Assembly: GCF_037975245.1 (NCBI RefSeq) | Contig: NC_092565.1 | Location: forward strand, 17,339,999 to 17,403,998 | DNA length: 64,000 nt | Direction: 5' to 3' | From: Apostichopus japonicus | Lineage: Eukaryota > Echinodermata > Holothuroidea > Aspidochirotida > Stichopodidae | Shown: positions 47,457-60,849 of the stretch, piece after piece | How the letters are laid out: every line of letters begins with the position of its first letter | Position numbering within the stretch: position 1 is the stretch's first letter | Made by a program: the position numbers and the translations under genes | The notes under the pieces: generated by a model | The model's database searches: none | What the model saw: the letters and a program-made list of their open reading frames with translations, nothing else | Told to the model about the DNA's origin: nothing

Positions 47457-50400
47457 CAGTACTGATTTCGCTTAACTCCCGTTGAAAAAAAAATCAATGA
47501 TCGATAAAAAACGTTGAAAATCGATAAAAAAAAGTTGAAAATCGGTTAAAAACGAATAATTTCGTTAACAAGATTTAGACTACTGCGGGCACGGGTTGTC
47601 AACGAAGTTTCAACGAAAATTCCACGAAAGTTATCGCGATCAAAAACCGCAAAGGCTATTCTAGACATATCAAGGTTGTGACTTGCGTTGAATCCTTAGT
47701 TTAACTCCAGCCGTTTTCAGACTCTACCAGAAGTTGTAGAGGAATATTACAAATGTTACAAAAGTTTGATTGTAGATAGAGTAAGTTCTTTACTAGGTGT
47801 TTGAAAAATGATTTGGCTAGGATAATAAAAACTAGTCTTGATCGATCGTAATAAGCACATTCTACGACTCTTAAGTTATAGGCTAGTATTAAACTAAGAT
47901 AAGTTTAGGTTAGCTCACCAAGGAACGCAGCATCAGAAAAACTAGAAATAAAAAAAATATCCACAATGAAACAGTCGTAGCTGGATATCAAAGAGATCTT
48001 TATTTCCAATAAATTCCTGTGTTACTTGACGTACTACAGTACCGTTTACTACAGAACATCACTCACTAAACAAACTTTTCTGAGAGCGCATTCCGTACAA
48101 AAAATCTCCCCCAGCTTCAATGCACGCAAAAATAAAAAACATCCTGTTATTTTCCCCCTAACCCGTTACTGTAAGTCAGGTGCCCGCGAATGCAGATGGA
48201 CTGCCCTGGTATTTAGGTCGCAGCCTGGGTCTGGGCCACCTGCAGTTTGCTGCTAACATGTGTATTCCCTACCCTGGATATCCCCACCACCAAACTTTTT
48301 TTGAGAGGCTTAGTCCAATCATAAACCTGGCTTTGTCAAATTCACGCCTACCATCTTTTAATTAGCATAGTATTTATCTGAACCTTTGGCTGGCTGCCTC
48401 TAGAAGCAAACATTATTTTACCCCTACTGTTCGTAATGGAATGGATGTTACCTGAAAACCAAATATTCATTCATATTATAAGTAGAACAATCCAGCAGGG
48501 ATAGAAAGTTTATCTTGAATGAACCAATCAGAAGTCGTGCTATTAATAAAACTTGAAACACCTGGCCAGCAAGAGAGTTGCAAACAATTGTATCCATGAC
48601 TACTAAGAAAATAAAGCAGTGACTTGGGGCCCACGTTGGGTAGAAATCTGTGGAAAATGAATATATTTTCATTGCTTATTTGAGTATTGTATATTGGGAA
48701 GAGCTGATCAAACATTAGTAGGGAGGGCTTTCAACTGGCCTGACGGCTTTCAACTGGCCTGACGGCATGTACATTTAATTTAATGAGAAGGGGGAGTTTT
48801 TATGAGTCTCCCGGTATGCGTCACATGAGAAGTAAATGTTTTTGTTTTTCGGTTTTATCATCGTTTTTCAAGTGGAACAGCTCATAAAATCATATCAAAT
48901 GAAGATAATACATATTTGAATATCCTTCCTTAGTTTTACTAATCAGGAATGTTTAATAAAGCATGCAATGCATCGTTCGAAAAGGTAATTTTAAAGTAGA
49001 ATTGAAAATGAACGACATAAAACAATATCTGTGAAGCGTGTGGAGCACAACTTTGAATATTCGTTGTGAAAGAAAACATAGCGAACGATGCTTATTGCGT
49101 ACAGTAAATAAATTTCGCGGAACTGGTATAGAGAAATTACGTACTGCAGCTTACGTCAGAGAAGCTCATAAATGACACAGGTGGATAGAGCGCATCAAAA
49201 TTCGGTTTAGGAAATCCCTTTACAGCCGACAAAAGTCGATATCTCCTTCCGTTTTCGAGTTATATGCGATTTTGTGTTTTTGCGATATGGTTTTTAGTAT
49301 ATTTTCATTCAATAAGGTCGTTTTTGTGTGTGTTTATGTAAGGGTGTGACCCAACAGATATTTCGCTAACCGTTTCACCGTATCGCCTGCCGGTCGGTTT
49401 AACGTTTAAACGCCGTTTCCCGATCGCGTTTTTTTTCGACGCACGGTCACTCGACTTTTAATGAAAATAGGACATAATGAGTACAATAATTAAGGTTTTT
49501 TCCCCAGCAGGTAGAAATTCAGGCAACAAGACACTCGATCAATGTATGTTAATTACTAATTAGGCCCAATAATATTGCGAACCTTTCGTGTAATAATTGC
49601 TGAAAAGAATAACACACATGATCAGTATTCGTGGTGTTCAGAAGTTCAGATCACTGAATTTATATCACTCGGCCTTCGGCAACATCGTAACTTTTGAAGA
49701 AAAAAACAATATATTTGTCTATCTATCACAAGATTTTTAACAAAAACTCGCCTAAATTAGTAAACTTACCCACCTTTCCTGCTTACTTATTAAAAGTCAT
49801 GTTAAGAAAACAAATTACGCACGAACGTGTTGTGCGATGGGTTGTAAAAATCAAGTTGAAACTGGTTTGAGCAGCCTCCGATTTCATTTTCTTTCTCTTG
49901 TGTCACATACATGATACAGTACCTTACATTAGATACAAAAGTTAATTCAACAACAGCCAAAATTTGTGTCGCAATAGGTTAAGTTTTAATCGCGCTGCGC
50001 AGTACCATTCATAATTTGCATATAACATCAAAATTTACACTCGGCGTCCAGATGGCGGGAGATGTAACATCATGTTCAATCTGTTGTGTTGTTCCCATGG
50101 TGCGATGAACTTGGGCAAAGTTCAATGACCTACTTATGTTCTGTGACCAATGTCAGTGGGAATTATGTGTGTAAAATCTCGGGTTTTTCCATGTGTTATA
50201 TATATAGAAGTTTTACGTAAGCGGAGCGAATTTTAAGGCAGCTCGTTGATTGTGAGGAAGCACTTATCTAAGCATCAATATTTGTGAAAAATATCGTAAG
50301 TTTTTCATTTTCATTCATTTTCTTTTATGTTTGCCGCAATCCCGCCCGCAATGCATGCACAGCATAATACCATGTGTGAAAAAAATGGCTGTACACGTGC

Positions 50401-51437
50401 AGACCTGAGAGAGCAAACTGGCCTTGTGTTGTTAATGTTATGACGGTACTTTCTAGAACGACCATTTGCGTCTTTTGGGGTCAACATATTTTCACACGGG
50501 ATTTCAACATGCCATTGATCGATGTACACGGGTGATATATGTCACAAATATTAACTGGGAAAACGAATTGACGACACTATCATGAGCTTATGACTATTGG
50601 CCTACTACTTGAGTTATATTGAACACATTATTCATGCCTAAAACATCGTTTTTCTGTTTTTTTATAGATAGTTTGCAGTACATTACTAAGTTCTTCACAT
50701 ATTTTTAAATAATTTTCATGTTTAAAATGTAAACAAAATACAAAAAATAAAAAGAGAAAACGCCTTTTTGAAAAATGGAAGCGTCCTCGCAGAATGGGCG
50801 GGGCATCTTTATTTTGCTTCAAGTAACATGTTTTCGCTCGGAAACAAAGTTTCATACTTCAACTCTCATAAAAAAACAAATTTACATCTCTTAGAAATAA
50901 CTATTTTTCGTATTCTGCAAGTAAACCAAGTTTATATGTCCATTCACTGTTATTTAAATGGTTAAACAGAACTTCAACTTATTTGGAAGGGTGCCTCGTG
51001 GTACATAGCTTTGACTGCAACCTCTCTAGAAGCCTGGCGAAGTTAAGACTTATGTCACTGTGTTTGGGGTTCACAGTCAGAAAACGTCCCCCGTCAGTTT
51101 AATTACACGTTTCTTTGAGTGTTACTACTCATATAAGCATGAGAATGCTTTCGAAAATATTCCCTCTTTCAAACGACTGAACTAAAGTCTAACTGATATT
51201 AATAAACGAAGTTACGCGTTTTCCGACGTTTCGTGTAACCACAAATTGACCTTCTATTTCGTTTAAAAAAGAATTTCAACGTACCGTTGAAAATTCCACG
51301 AAGGAAATGACTGAGATAACCAATCGATAAAATTCGATAAAAATCGATAAAAATCGCCGAATTTCGATGAAAAACGAAGAATTTCGGTTATTTTTCTTTC
51401 AACGAATTTTAACGGGAGTTAAGCGAAATCAGTACTG
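47457..51437. mobile_element. 4-kb TA-flanked inverted-repeat element
   Basis: CAGTACTGATTTCGCTTAAC at 47457 is repeated as its exact complement ending at 51437. The identity continues through TCCCGTT for 27 bp, and TA lies outside each end. CAGT ends with a TA target suit the Tc1/mariner group. Subterminal regions on both sides carry ATCGATAAAA and GAAAATTCCACGAA words in direct orientation. The longest open frames inside are under 80 codons and none resembles a transposase, so the element is non-autonomous or is a composite. TATATATATA (50197-50206) followed about 90 bp later by a consensus donor CGTAAGT (50296) could be a promoter and first exon, but this is unsupported. Confidence 0.75.
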
Positions 51438-51549
51438 TATATGCTCAGTTGACATCTAACAACAGTGCTGGCTATTTAATTCACAAAGTTTGTTGTATCC
51501 ATAGGTTTAACCTAATGTTGTGTGTACACTGACATATGTTTTATATAAA

Positions 51550-51771
51550 GTGGCTATTTTTACGACCAGGAGTAACAATAATTTCTGGTTACGCATGCGC
51601 AGTTGCTTTAACGTGGCTATTTTTACGACCAGGAGTAACAATCATTTCAGGTTACTCATGCTCAGTTGCTTTATTTACTTTACTGCGCATGTGTAACCGG
51701 AAATTCGCCGATGTCTTAAGAATAGTTATAGTTTATAAATAATTGTTACTCCTGGTCGTAAGAATAGCCAC
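51550..51771. mobile_element. Small inverted-repeat element with duplicated end
   Basis: GTGGCTATTTTTACGACCAG, continuing GAGTAACAAT, occurs at 51550 and 51613 in the same sense, and its complement (one or two changes) ends at 51771. The 159-bp core 51613-51771 is a near-palindromic miniature element with 30-bp ends; the first 63 bp are tandemly duplicated at its left. No target duplication is obvious. Confidence 0.8.
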
Positions 51772-52837
51772 GGCCTTTATATATAAGTATCTTTTTAGAT
51801 TTTTTAGGGACAAGTCTTACCAAAATTGCAAGGAGCCACCAATATGTACACTGTAGGAAAGATTGGTTTGGTGAAGAGAACCAGCTGTGGGGCAGTAAAA
51901 CGTCCCATTAGGTGGACCATAGGCCTACCACTTCATAAATTCAGTAGTCCAGTGTGATGGAGGGAGATACTTTTTTCTTTTCTTTTTACAGTACCTGTGT
52001 AGAGGTTCCAATTTAATCTGAAAATGATGTTAACAACTAGTCATCTGCAGGACAACCTACAAAGCTGATTTTGGTTGTCCAAACAGAAATTTGGCGGTTT
52101 CAGACCACAGTTATAAATTTGTCCTGAACTGCAATGTTAGGCACTGTCTTTACCTTGTTTGAATTTCATTTGTGCTGTTGTTAAAAGGATCATACCTTGT
52201 AACAAACTGTTTAAACAACCTGTCAACTTGTCAAGTGCTATGTTGTAACAGAGCTGACAGCCAAGCACTGTCAGTTCCTTAGAATCACTCAGGGATTATC
52301 TACTGTAAGTACACCCCTGTAACTTGTAAGTACAGTACTGTAAAGTTGGGTTTGACACAGTGATCTGCAGCACTATACTACTGTAGTAATAGTTTTCATG
52401 ATAGGTAATTCTGCTTACATATTTGCCCCCCCCCTCCCACTCCATTTGTTTACTCAGAGGAAGGCTGTACAACACTATGTGTGTTGCCCCTAATAAAGAA
52501 CACTTTCACAGCATATCGTGAACAGTACTTTATATTGCAACTTCCACTATTATCAAATCTGTTATGGACTAAAATAAACATAACAAATATTTTAATAGAA
52601 TGATACCTAGATTGCTATGCACATTGCACATATATGTTCTAAATGTTTTTATACAGAGAAACTTAGACTGTTGTTGACCAGAATTGTGAATTATGCCAAA
52701 CTTCAAAAATACTCTCTATGGATGAAAAACACTGAATAATCAGTTTATCACTTGCTTTTAGGAGAACAAATCTTGTGATTTGCACATGTTCTGATTTGTA
52801 GATTGTAGATAAATTGAAGGACTTTACAGTCATAGGC
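51772..52837. other. Non-coding, no gene seen
   Basis: I looked for spliced exons on both strands. A stretch at about 51809-51900 on the plus strand is open between an AG and possible GT donors, but nothing confirms it. The rest has scattered TACTGTA words. Confidence 0.4.
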
Positions 52838-53330
52838 GTAGGAGCCTCATTTGATTTGGGGGGGCTGTAACGACTTGCCCGAAAAATATAACCAAAATTT
52901 TTTCGCGCGCTCCGCGCGCGTTCTACTTGTTAATGTGTATATCATATAGGCATCCATCAGTTATTACATCACCTGCCAATAACATAAAATCATTTTCCGT
53001 GTTATTACCCTTCTATATTGGTTAGAATTATTGGGGAAGTCGTTACAATAATAATGATAATAATAATAATATAAGTTTAACCATTGAAAAACACATTGCA
53101 AATTATTCTTCTTTCAGTAGGTGCCAGTGGCGGAGCTACAGTAGGGGTATTGGTCAGGGGGGGGGGGGAAGAGAATGGTCTGTAGGGGCGCTTTTGACAC
53201 TATCTAAGCGGAGCGCCACCACAGGTTGGCGCGGAGTGTACAGAAATTTTTGAGTAAAGATACTCCCTAGATCGCCGGAAATGACCCTTTCCGGGCCTTG
53301 CTAATTTGCAGATAAATGAAGAATAAATAG
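52838..53330. repeat. Dispersed repeat fragments and (AAT)n
   Basis: Three pieces lie together. A fragment beginning CATAGGCGTAGGAGCCTC at about 52832 has a GCGCGCTCCGCGCGCG palindrome near 52905. An AAT microsatellite is at 53048-53073. A repeat beginning near 53125 (CAGTGGCGGAGCTACAG) contains CTATCTAAGCGGAGCGCCAC, the same core as the hAT-type element at 23138-23429. No right-hand end was found for the last, so it looks truncated. Confidence 0.6.
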
Positions 53331-56300
53331 GTGTCATCGCCATTTGTCAGAAAATTGCACCAACAAAATGTGAAAAATGTCAATAGGTATTTGAAAGCGC
53401 AATAAAAAAGTCAATAATCGCGAATAAGTAAAAAGTGGTTAAAAGCTGAAAAGGGCGCCAGCAGTCCATTTGAGTCCGTCAGCAAGCTGCAGTACATACT
53501 ACTATGTTGTACTGCTCTTCAAACAGTTTATGGAGAGTAAATAACAGATCTGATCATTTGAATGATCACAAGTTACAGTGTAACACTGTACTGTATTGAT
53601 AGCCATTTTGCAAGAACATCACATGTGACTCTGTTATTGTTTCACTTTCCCTGAGTAACAGTCAGATTACTACTCAGATACTATGTGGTCAGAGTACAAT
53701 ACACAGTGTGTACATAGTTATAATGCAGTGGATAATTTATCCGGTACTGTAAATTGCATCACAAAATGCTATGCATGCAAAATGGTCAAGTCACTCTACA
53801 AATGTACAGTAGTTTTTGTATGAAGGAACCATAGTGTTTTATGAGAGAAACCAAACTTCAGAGCCTTCAAAACTGCTTAACACAAAAAGTTGAACACCAA
53901 ATTTTTCCCTGATATATCCTTGGAGACAAGTTGGTAGTGGTTTTAAGGTGTACAGTAAATGATGTCTTGATTCGAGATGTATTTGGTCAGGGTAGAAGAG
54001 GACTGGAATGAGTGGGATGGCAAGGAATGGAAAGGAGAGTTGAAACCTGTATTGACTTTGGAGAGACAAACAAACCAAAATGTCCATGAATTCAGCTTTC
54101 ATGGTGCTATAGTACAACAGCTCTTAATCTCTGCCAAAGAGGAAAAAATTGCAGCTAGTATGTTGGGCGGTGTACTTTATCTTTGTGTGTTCTGCAACTC
54201 TGTGTATTGTGTTGAATAGCTGCACTGATAGACAGTCACACTGTATATGTCGTGTGTGGATGTCAAATCGACGGACACTGTTTTGATTAGTTTACATCCC
54301 TCCACAGTCTTTACAAGATATTAACAGCACTGGAAAACAAGGAGAAATCACATGTTTATTTTGTAGCACTTTCATTAATTATGTTCATCCATTTATAAAA
54401 ACTGATCTTTGAAGTAGATTTTTCTTAATTATATATACTGCAGTGCTGCATTGCCATATAAGAAAGATTTGACCTTCTGTACTAACTCATCAAAACTGAA
54501 GTTGGTTCATCTTATTATTATTATTCATATTATTGCTTCTGAAGTGGATGGTTTTGTTTTATTATTACTTTATTTCACATGTCTATTGTACAGTAGGTTC
54601 ACCAAAGTTACTACTGTGCATTGAACATTCTGTCTGAATAACTCAAGCTTTTTTTCTCAGTATAAAACCTAAGTTACAGTACTGTAGGTGTAAACAACTG
54701 GCAATTTATGTAACAGTTCAACTGAGTTCCTGGCAAGAACACATCCAGCTTGATTGTTACATGCATGAAATAATTACTTCCATGTTATATACTGCACAGT
54801 ACACAACTACACTCTAGTCTAGGCAAGGTACTGTAACCAACAGTGTGGGTCCTGTAGACCGATCTTGGCTGTTACAGTGCTGATTGATATGAAAATTAAT
54901 GGTCTTTTGTTTTCAAGAGGACACCATCTGCTTTGACAGTAAATAAATTATACAAAATACTGTGCAGTTTTGTGATCTTAGTAAATAACAATAGAAGTAA
55001 ACAATGTAACTTAAAACAGGTCTGCTACTTGAACATGATTCCAGTGTACTTTTACATTCAATACTGTAGCTCCAATACAGTATATATATAGCTGGAGGTT
55101 GACTTTGACAAGATGATTTTATTTTAACTTTAGTTTTGTTCTTACTAAGAATACTCTGTTCATTGCCCTGTCAAAGTTCAAGTGGGCTTTGTCTTAAAAT
55201 CTGAAGTCAGCTGATTCCAGTACTTTGCCCTGAAAATGTTAATTACAAGTCCAAACATAAAACAAAGAGAAAGAAAACACAGATTGGAAGCTGTTATCGT
55301 TGGATCAAGGATAATCGAAGAGGATCATTTGAATGTGTTTATGGCTTATTCTTGTAATGATCAAGTTTACAAGATACTGGGTTGTAGTTTTCATGTCTAA
55401 ACGTTCATTTTTTGCCATATATTCTTCTGCCTGTCAGATTCACCCAAAGTGAGTATCTAGTACCAATGTTCTCTTCTGAACACTTTGAAATGTTTATTCT
55501 TATTTACTGTAGAGAGGAGCATGTAGATTATAATTAAACAATTTAGTAACCATACCGTACTAATTACATGGCTATAACAAGTTGTTAAAAAGACTTCTGT
55601 TTGTGACTCATTTATGATAAGAAGCTTAGGCTACAGTGCAGTAAGTTTAAATGCATTAGTTACTGTACTACTGTACATGAAGATATTGCAGGGTTAAAGC
55701 AGGGAGCTGTTTGGTTGATTTTGTTGAGTTTTATTCCTAAGTTGATGATTGTTCTTTACTGTAAATGGCAGAGAACCATGATGTTCGGATAACAAATATG
55801 TGGTGCAGACTAGTAAGCTAGCAATGTAAAATTTGTTATACACTGTGTTTGAAAGCCTGTGCAAAATTACTGTGGTGTTCCACCAACACCTGGCTAGTTG
55901 GATCAAGTATATTTATGAGAAGATTTACAATACTGTACATGTCTGTAGGCCTAGCAGCTGGAGACAATTGGCTACTGAATTTCAGAATTATAATATGGAG
56001 TAAAGTGTTAATGTACAGTAGTTATGTTACATCACAGAAAGTTGTCAAAGATAAACAAAGGTTGTTGTGTATAGAAGATTGTTGTATAGAATAATAGCAG
56101 CAATTTTATTTAGTGTCATTTCAATTTGAAAGTATAAATTTGGGAAAATTTAACTTTTATTGGCACTATCACTCTTCTCCGTGCCAATAGCAATATCCAT
56201 GTACAGTTCCCAAAGAGTGCCCTACAAAACAATGTGCAACAGTTTTAGAATTGTATCTGAGTAGCCTCCCACTGATCTACCTCTTAGTATCATACAGGTT

Positions 56301-58871
56301 CAAAGTTTCTGAACTTCCTACTCTAACATAATTTACATTCTGTCAAATTTTGGTACCAACATTCCTGAAAATTGCTGGGAATTCTATAGAACTTCATCAC
56401 TCTTACGTACAGTGATAATATGAAGCATGGCATTATTACATCCATGTGTCAAGCAATCACGTAATCAACCTTTGGTTTATATGCCTTGGTTGTGAAATTT
56501 CACATCCTGTAGGTTCATAAAAGGGTCGGTAGAGGAACTGATGATGTTAAGAAGGAACAGCTAGGCAGTAAATATTATCCACAAACGTGTGGTAAATGAA
56601 AGGAAATATGCTTTGGAATGTGTGTGTGTGTGTGTATGTGTGTGTGTACTGTATGATGACAGTCATAAATTTAAACTTCTTTTTGTGCTGTAAATTTCCT
56701 CGTAGCCTACTGTCAGTAGTACTATATTATTGATGTCTATATATGAATAAGTTTTTCTTTTCTTTTTGCTGTGTGGTAAAGGTAAATTTTTTGAAAGAAA
56801 GCATTCATGATCAACTTTCTTTGTTTTTTTGATTTCTGTTCCTCTTTTATCAAATTCAATGCCACTTTTGTTTTTGTTTTGGCTATGAAGTCATCTTCAA
56901 TTGCTCTAACATGTGCTGTATATTTTGTATTGTCATGTTTGCAGTAATTTATGCCTTGTTTTTCGTACAGTCCTGTCAAACATTTGAGGTCTCTATAGGG
57001 TAAAGTCTGATAGCCTAATTAACTCAATAATGTCAGAGCAAAGATTGGGTGAACTTTATGCTCAGTATGTGGATCCACCTTAGTGAGTATAAGAACCATA
57101 TTGTTTATTTTGGTAGAGGTCAAATGTCACTTGAGGTCACCATAGGTCAAAGCTTGGAAACCTTGGAAAACAAAGCATGAGTGAACTTCATACTTGGTAG
57201 ATTACGTATCCACCTTAGTGTGTAACAAGAGTCATTTTGTTTCTGATAGAAGTTAAAGTTGATTTGTGTTCACAATAGTTTAAATATTGCGACCTCCAAT
57301 TGAGAAGCAATAACTGCAAAGTTAAAGCTTTTATGAACTTCACACTTGAAATGTAAGTCTGTGAATCATACTAAGTACAACTGCTTTGTGTGCACAGCTT
57401 ACATTAAATGTTCACACATAAAATGTGGCAAGGAATCACAAAAGTACAGTATGTTATCTTTCCTGTTATAGATCCTTAAGGTGATACATTTGGTCCGAAG
57501 CACTATCACTGTAAGGGTAGATTTAATTATGTTTTGGAGAGGATGCAATTATTTGTGTTTTGGGAGAAATAAATCACATTGTATGAACACAAAGAAAAGG
57601 CTTATTCACATTACTGTATGTGCAATAAAGATGTCATTCACTGGGCCTTTATTATCTACATTGATGAAGTTTGCAGTTAATGTCCTACGAGACTATACTT
57701 TTTGACAAAGTGATCATGTAGGCAAGTTTCTGCAAAAGTGTGATCCCACAAAGTAATAACAGTTTGCAAGAAGATCTTTAAGACTGTCATTCAGGGATGT
57801 GCTACTGTTTACTGTACAAAGATTTCACTAAGAACTTTTAAGCATCTATAGATGAAGATTTAAGGACTGGATAATCCTTTTCATTTTCAAACTTCTGATT
57901 GAAAGGTTTTGAATTTCAGCTGTGTATGTTGACATTTTCTCTTCTTGAGCATTGATCTCATACAATAGCTGGTAAGAGACAAATCTTTAAAGATGAAGTT
58001 GTTTCCGCCAAGACCTAGGCTTAATCTCACGAAAAAAGAGAAAAGGGCTGTTGCACTTTTAGGAACAAACAAAATGTTAACGATACTATGAAATATTTCT
58101 ATGTATAGAACATCTTAACACAAAGAAGACTACAGAAATGTCTCTTGAATCCCAATTTTTTGTGAGTGCAGGTGATAGATGGCAATAATATACAGTGGTG
58201 ACATACTGTACAGTACGTACTGTCAGTCTTGTACTACGAGAGCTCAGCATTAATATTAGTACAAGTAGAATTCCTCTTGGTACGAGTACAAATGATATGA
58301 GTACAAGGCTTAACATGAGAGTACAATTATGTAATTTTGTGCTAGTGCAGTACTTAGTCTTACAGTACACTAGATTTACAAAATTGGATTTGATTCAACT
58401 TTTCTATGTCCCTGAAAGGATAAATGCCCGGAATATTACAAACTTGTACAAATCCACAAGGGAGAGTTTGGTGATTACATGGCAGAATGTGTGTACAAAG
58501 TATGGAATCACTACAAGTCCCTACACTGTTGAATGAGGCTGCAATGATAAAATAACACACAAATGCATTATATAATCAATGGTAGAAAAGTGTATAGATG
58601 TTAAAAATGTCCTTCAAAAGTAATTTTGGTATTTAACCAAATGCTACTGTCACATGCCTCAGTATGCATTACTTGAATACAGTGTAGAGCCAATGTCATG
58701 CAATACTTTCTTGTAGTGTTGCAATATTTCTGTGGTTCATTCTGTCATTATTGTAGCTTCGACATATAATTTGGCCAGTTTGGTATCCAACGTATTCATA
58801 AAATTGTTGTATTTCTTGATTGTCTTTTGATTATTTTTATCTGACATTTCGACTTAATATTTTCTTTCCAG
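53331..58871. other. Long non-coding stretch, probable intron or intergenic
   Basis: It precedes the plus-strand exon at 58872 and may be an intron of that gene. Many TACTGTA, TACAGTA and GTACAG words are present, and a GT microsatellite lies at 56619-56647. The open frames here (for example 53977-54219 and 58195-58536) lack splice context or recognisable domains. I could not support any exon. Confidence 0.45.
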
Positions 58872-59137
58872 AACCAGCTGTTTGGAGTCAGTGATGGTAA
58901 AGTTAAATCATCTCAGCAGATCACAATATGTTCTTCATGTCTACTAGTGGTAGCAACATTCACCAGGCACTACCTTCATTGTTTAATGGCGGCCAAGAAC
59001 CATTCCTCCCTCGGGGAATGGGCAGAAAACCAGCCCACCCATGTCTCACCTGACAGGGTTTTTAAACCATTCTTCAACAACCTCAGGTTAAATTCTGCTA
59101 ACTTTTCATTGGTATGGCAAGCAGAAGAAATGAATAT
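58872..59137 (+). CDS. Coding exon of an unrecognised gene
   Basis: A pyrimidine-rich acceptor, TTTCTTTCCAG, precedes a 266-bp exon that is open throughout in one frame and ends AAT AT before the consensus donor GTAAGT. It encodes NQLFGVSDGKVKSSQQ, a hydrophobic stretch ICSSCLLVVATF, then RHYLHCLMAAKNHSSLGEW, VSPDRVFKPFFNNLRLNSA and SLVWQAEEMN. Start phase 0, end phase 2. It joins in phase to the exon at 63826. An internal exon of a larger soluble protein seems likely. I do not recognise the family. Confidence 0.65.
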
Positions 59138-59353
59138 GTAAGTAAAATACCGAAATGCTGGATCAGATTTCAACCTCTATTTTTACGAATTATAATTACT
59201 AGCAGATATACCCGTATATAAAATATGCCAATATACTGTGGTTGTACAGTTATGGCTGTAACTATGGCTGCTCTTTGTGAAATTGTACCGATTGAAAGGT
59301 GAAGAGGCATTATTAGATAGAATTAGGGGCAGTGCCTGTGGCAGGGAGGCGGT

Positions 59354-59434
59354 GAAATATTGGTCAATTTTTTGACCAATATTTCATGACCAATATTACA
59401 TGACATTACATCTTTGTCATGTAATGACAAAGAT
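59354..59434. repeat. Two adjacent perfect hairpins
   Basis: GAAATATTGGTCAA (59354-59367) pairs with 59372-59385 across a T4 loop, and ATCTTTGTCAT (59410-59420) pairs with 59424-59434 across GTA. Related 'ccttcag-caatgtaaca' words follow at 59445-59525. They look like the core of a small palindromic element in the intron after the 58872 exon. Confidence 0.8.
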
Positions 59435-59814
59435 GTCATTACATCCTTCAGACAATGTAACAAATGAGAACATATACCTACATTCACTGCAACTAAGTCT
59501 GCACCCTTCAGGTAATGTAACAGATGAAATTTGGTACCTGTCAAGCTAAATACAGTAGTCAGTAACATGTTGTCTCTTTACTGTGGCTATCACTAAGCAT
59601 CCACTGTTCATAGCTTACTGTGTATACCATTGAAAACTACAAAGCTTTTTATGCAAGATTTTTCAGTAGAACTCTTAACCCCAGAAGGCTATTTACAGTA
59701 CTGTCCTTCTTGAAAAGTCATATGGTTATGGCTAAAAATGGTCACGGTCACACTGAATTCCTGAATTCGAGAATAGCTAAGGATAGTGTGTGTACAGTGA
59801 CGTCACTGTCACGC

Positions 59815-60330
59815 CGAATCCGAGAATAGCATAATTCGCTCAGTGTTTGAGGCACATGTTCACTTAAATGCAAATAACGTTAGACCTAGGCTAAGAATAG
59901 TCACACGAACATCACCATGTTACACACGAACATCAACAGGTGTAACATTAGGCCAAGGCTAGGCCTATGTCAAGTTAGGATAGCCAACCTGCAGTGCTAC
60001 CGTGCGAACGAACAGCACCAGGTCTACCGAATTCGAGAATAGAATAATTTGCTCACTGTTTGAGGCACATTACTTGAATGCAACGAACATCACCACGTTA
60101 CACACGAACAGCACCAGGTGTAAACATTAGGCCAAGGCTATGCCAAGTTCGGATATACTATATAGCCTACCGTACCGTGCGTACATGAACAGCGCCAAGT
60201 GTAACAGTGTAACCTCTAGGCTAGGCTAAGGATAGTGTGTGTACGGTGACGTCCCGGTCACACCGAATCCGAGAATAACATAATTCGCTCACTGTTTGAT
60301 GCACATGTTCACTTGCAAATTGAAGGGCCG
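59815..60330. repeat. Tandem repeat, 213-236-bp units
   Basis: CCGAATCCGAGAATAGCATA and variants start at about 59814, 60027 and 60263, each followed by 'ttcgctcactgtttgaggcacat'. Spacer segments with 'acacgaacatcaccatgttacac' and 'aggccaaggct' also recur. The array lies in the probable intron. Confidence 0.85.
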
Positions 60331-60849
60331 ATCACACAACTCACCAATCACTTACTAATTGTCCCGCTACTGCTGTGGCGTGTAGGCCTACATCTGCCGC
60401 GGCGTGTAGGCCTACATCTACAAACTGTACAACTTCGTTTCATTTAAACAACTTTTATACCGCAGCGCTACGTCGACGAAGGAGCGCAAATATCACCTAA
60501 AACACAAAGCTCATGATACGAAAAACAATCTGTAATGGATATTTCAAGATGATTTATTCTTAAGTTACCAAAACGCGACAATTATACCAAAACTAAGCCC
60601 CCTTAGGACAATAAGAAAAACAAATTATGTCTTTTCCGAAAATTGTAGTCTAATCGAGCAGCAGACGACTGAGAAAAGTGATTTCAAACAATTATAAGCT
60701 TAGCCAAATTATAGTAAGGATGAAACACAACCAAGTGCCGCAGGGAGAATGTTCTTTCACAAAGTGCCAGCTTTGAATTGGTTTAAATAGATATGTTTGT
60801 TAGTGCTGAGTGTTCCATACCATAAATGTTTTACAGCATGTTCTTCATG

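Noticed and set aside
53977-54219. 80-codon plus-strand frame
   Set aside because: No splice partner or domain; its purine-rich composition explains the open frame and the opposite strand is open too.
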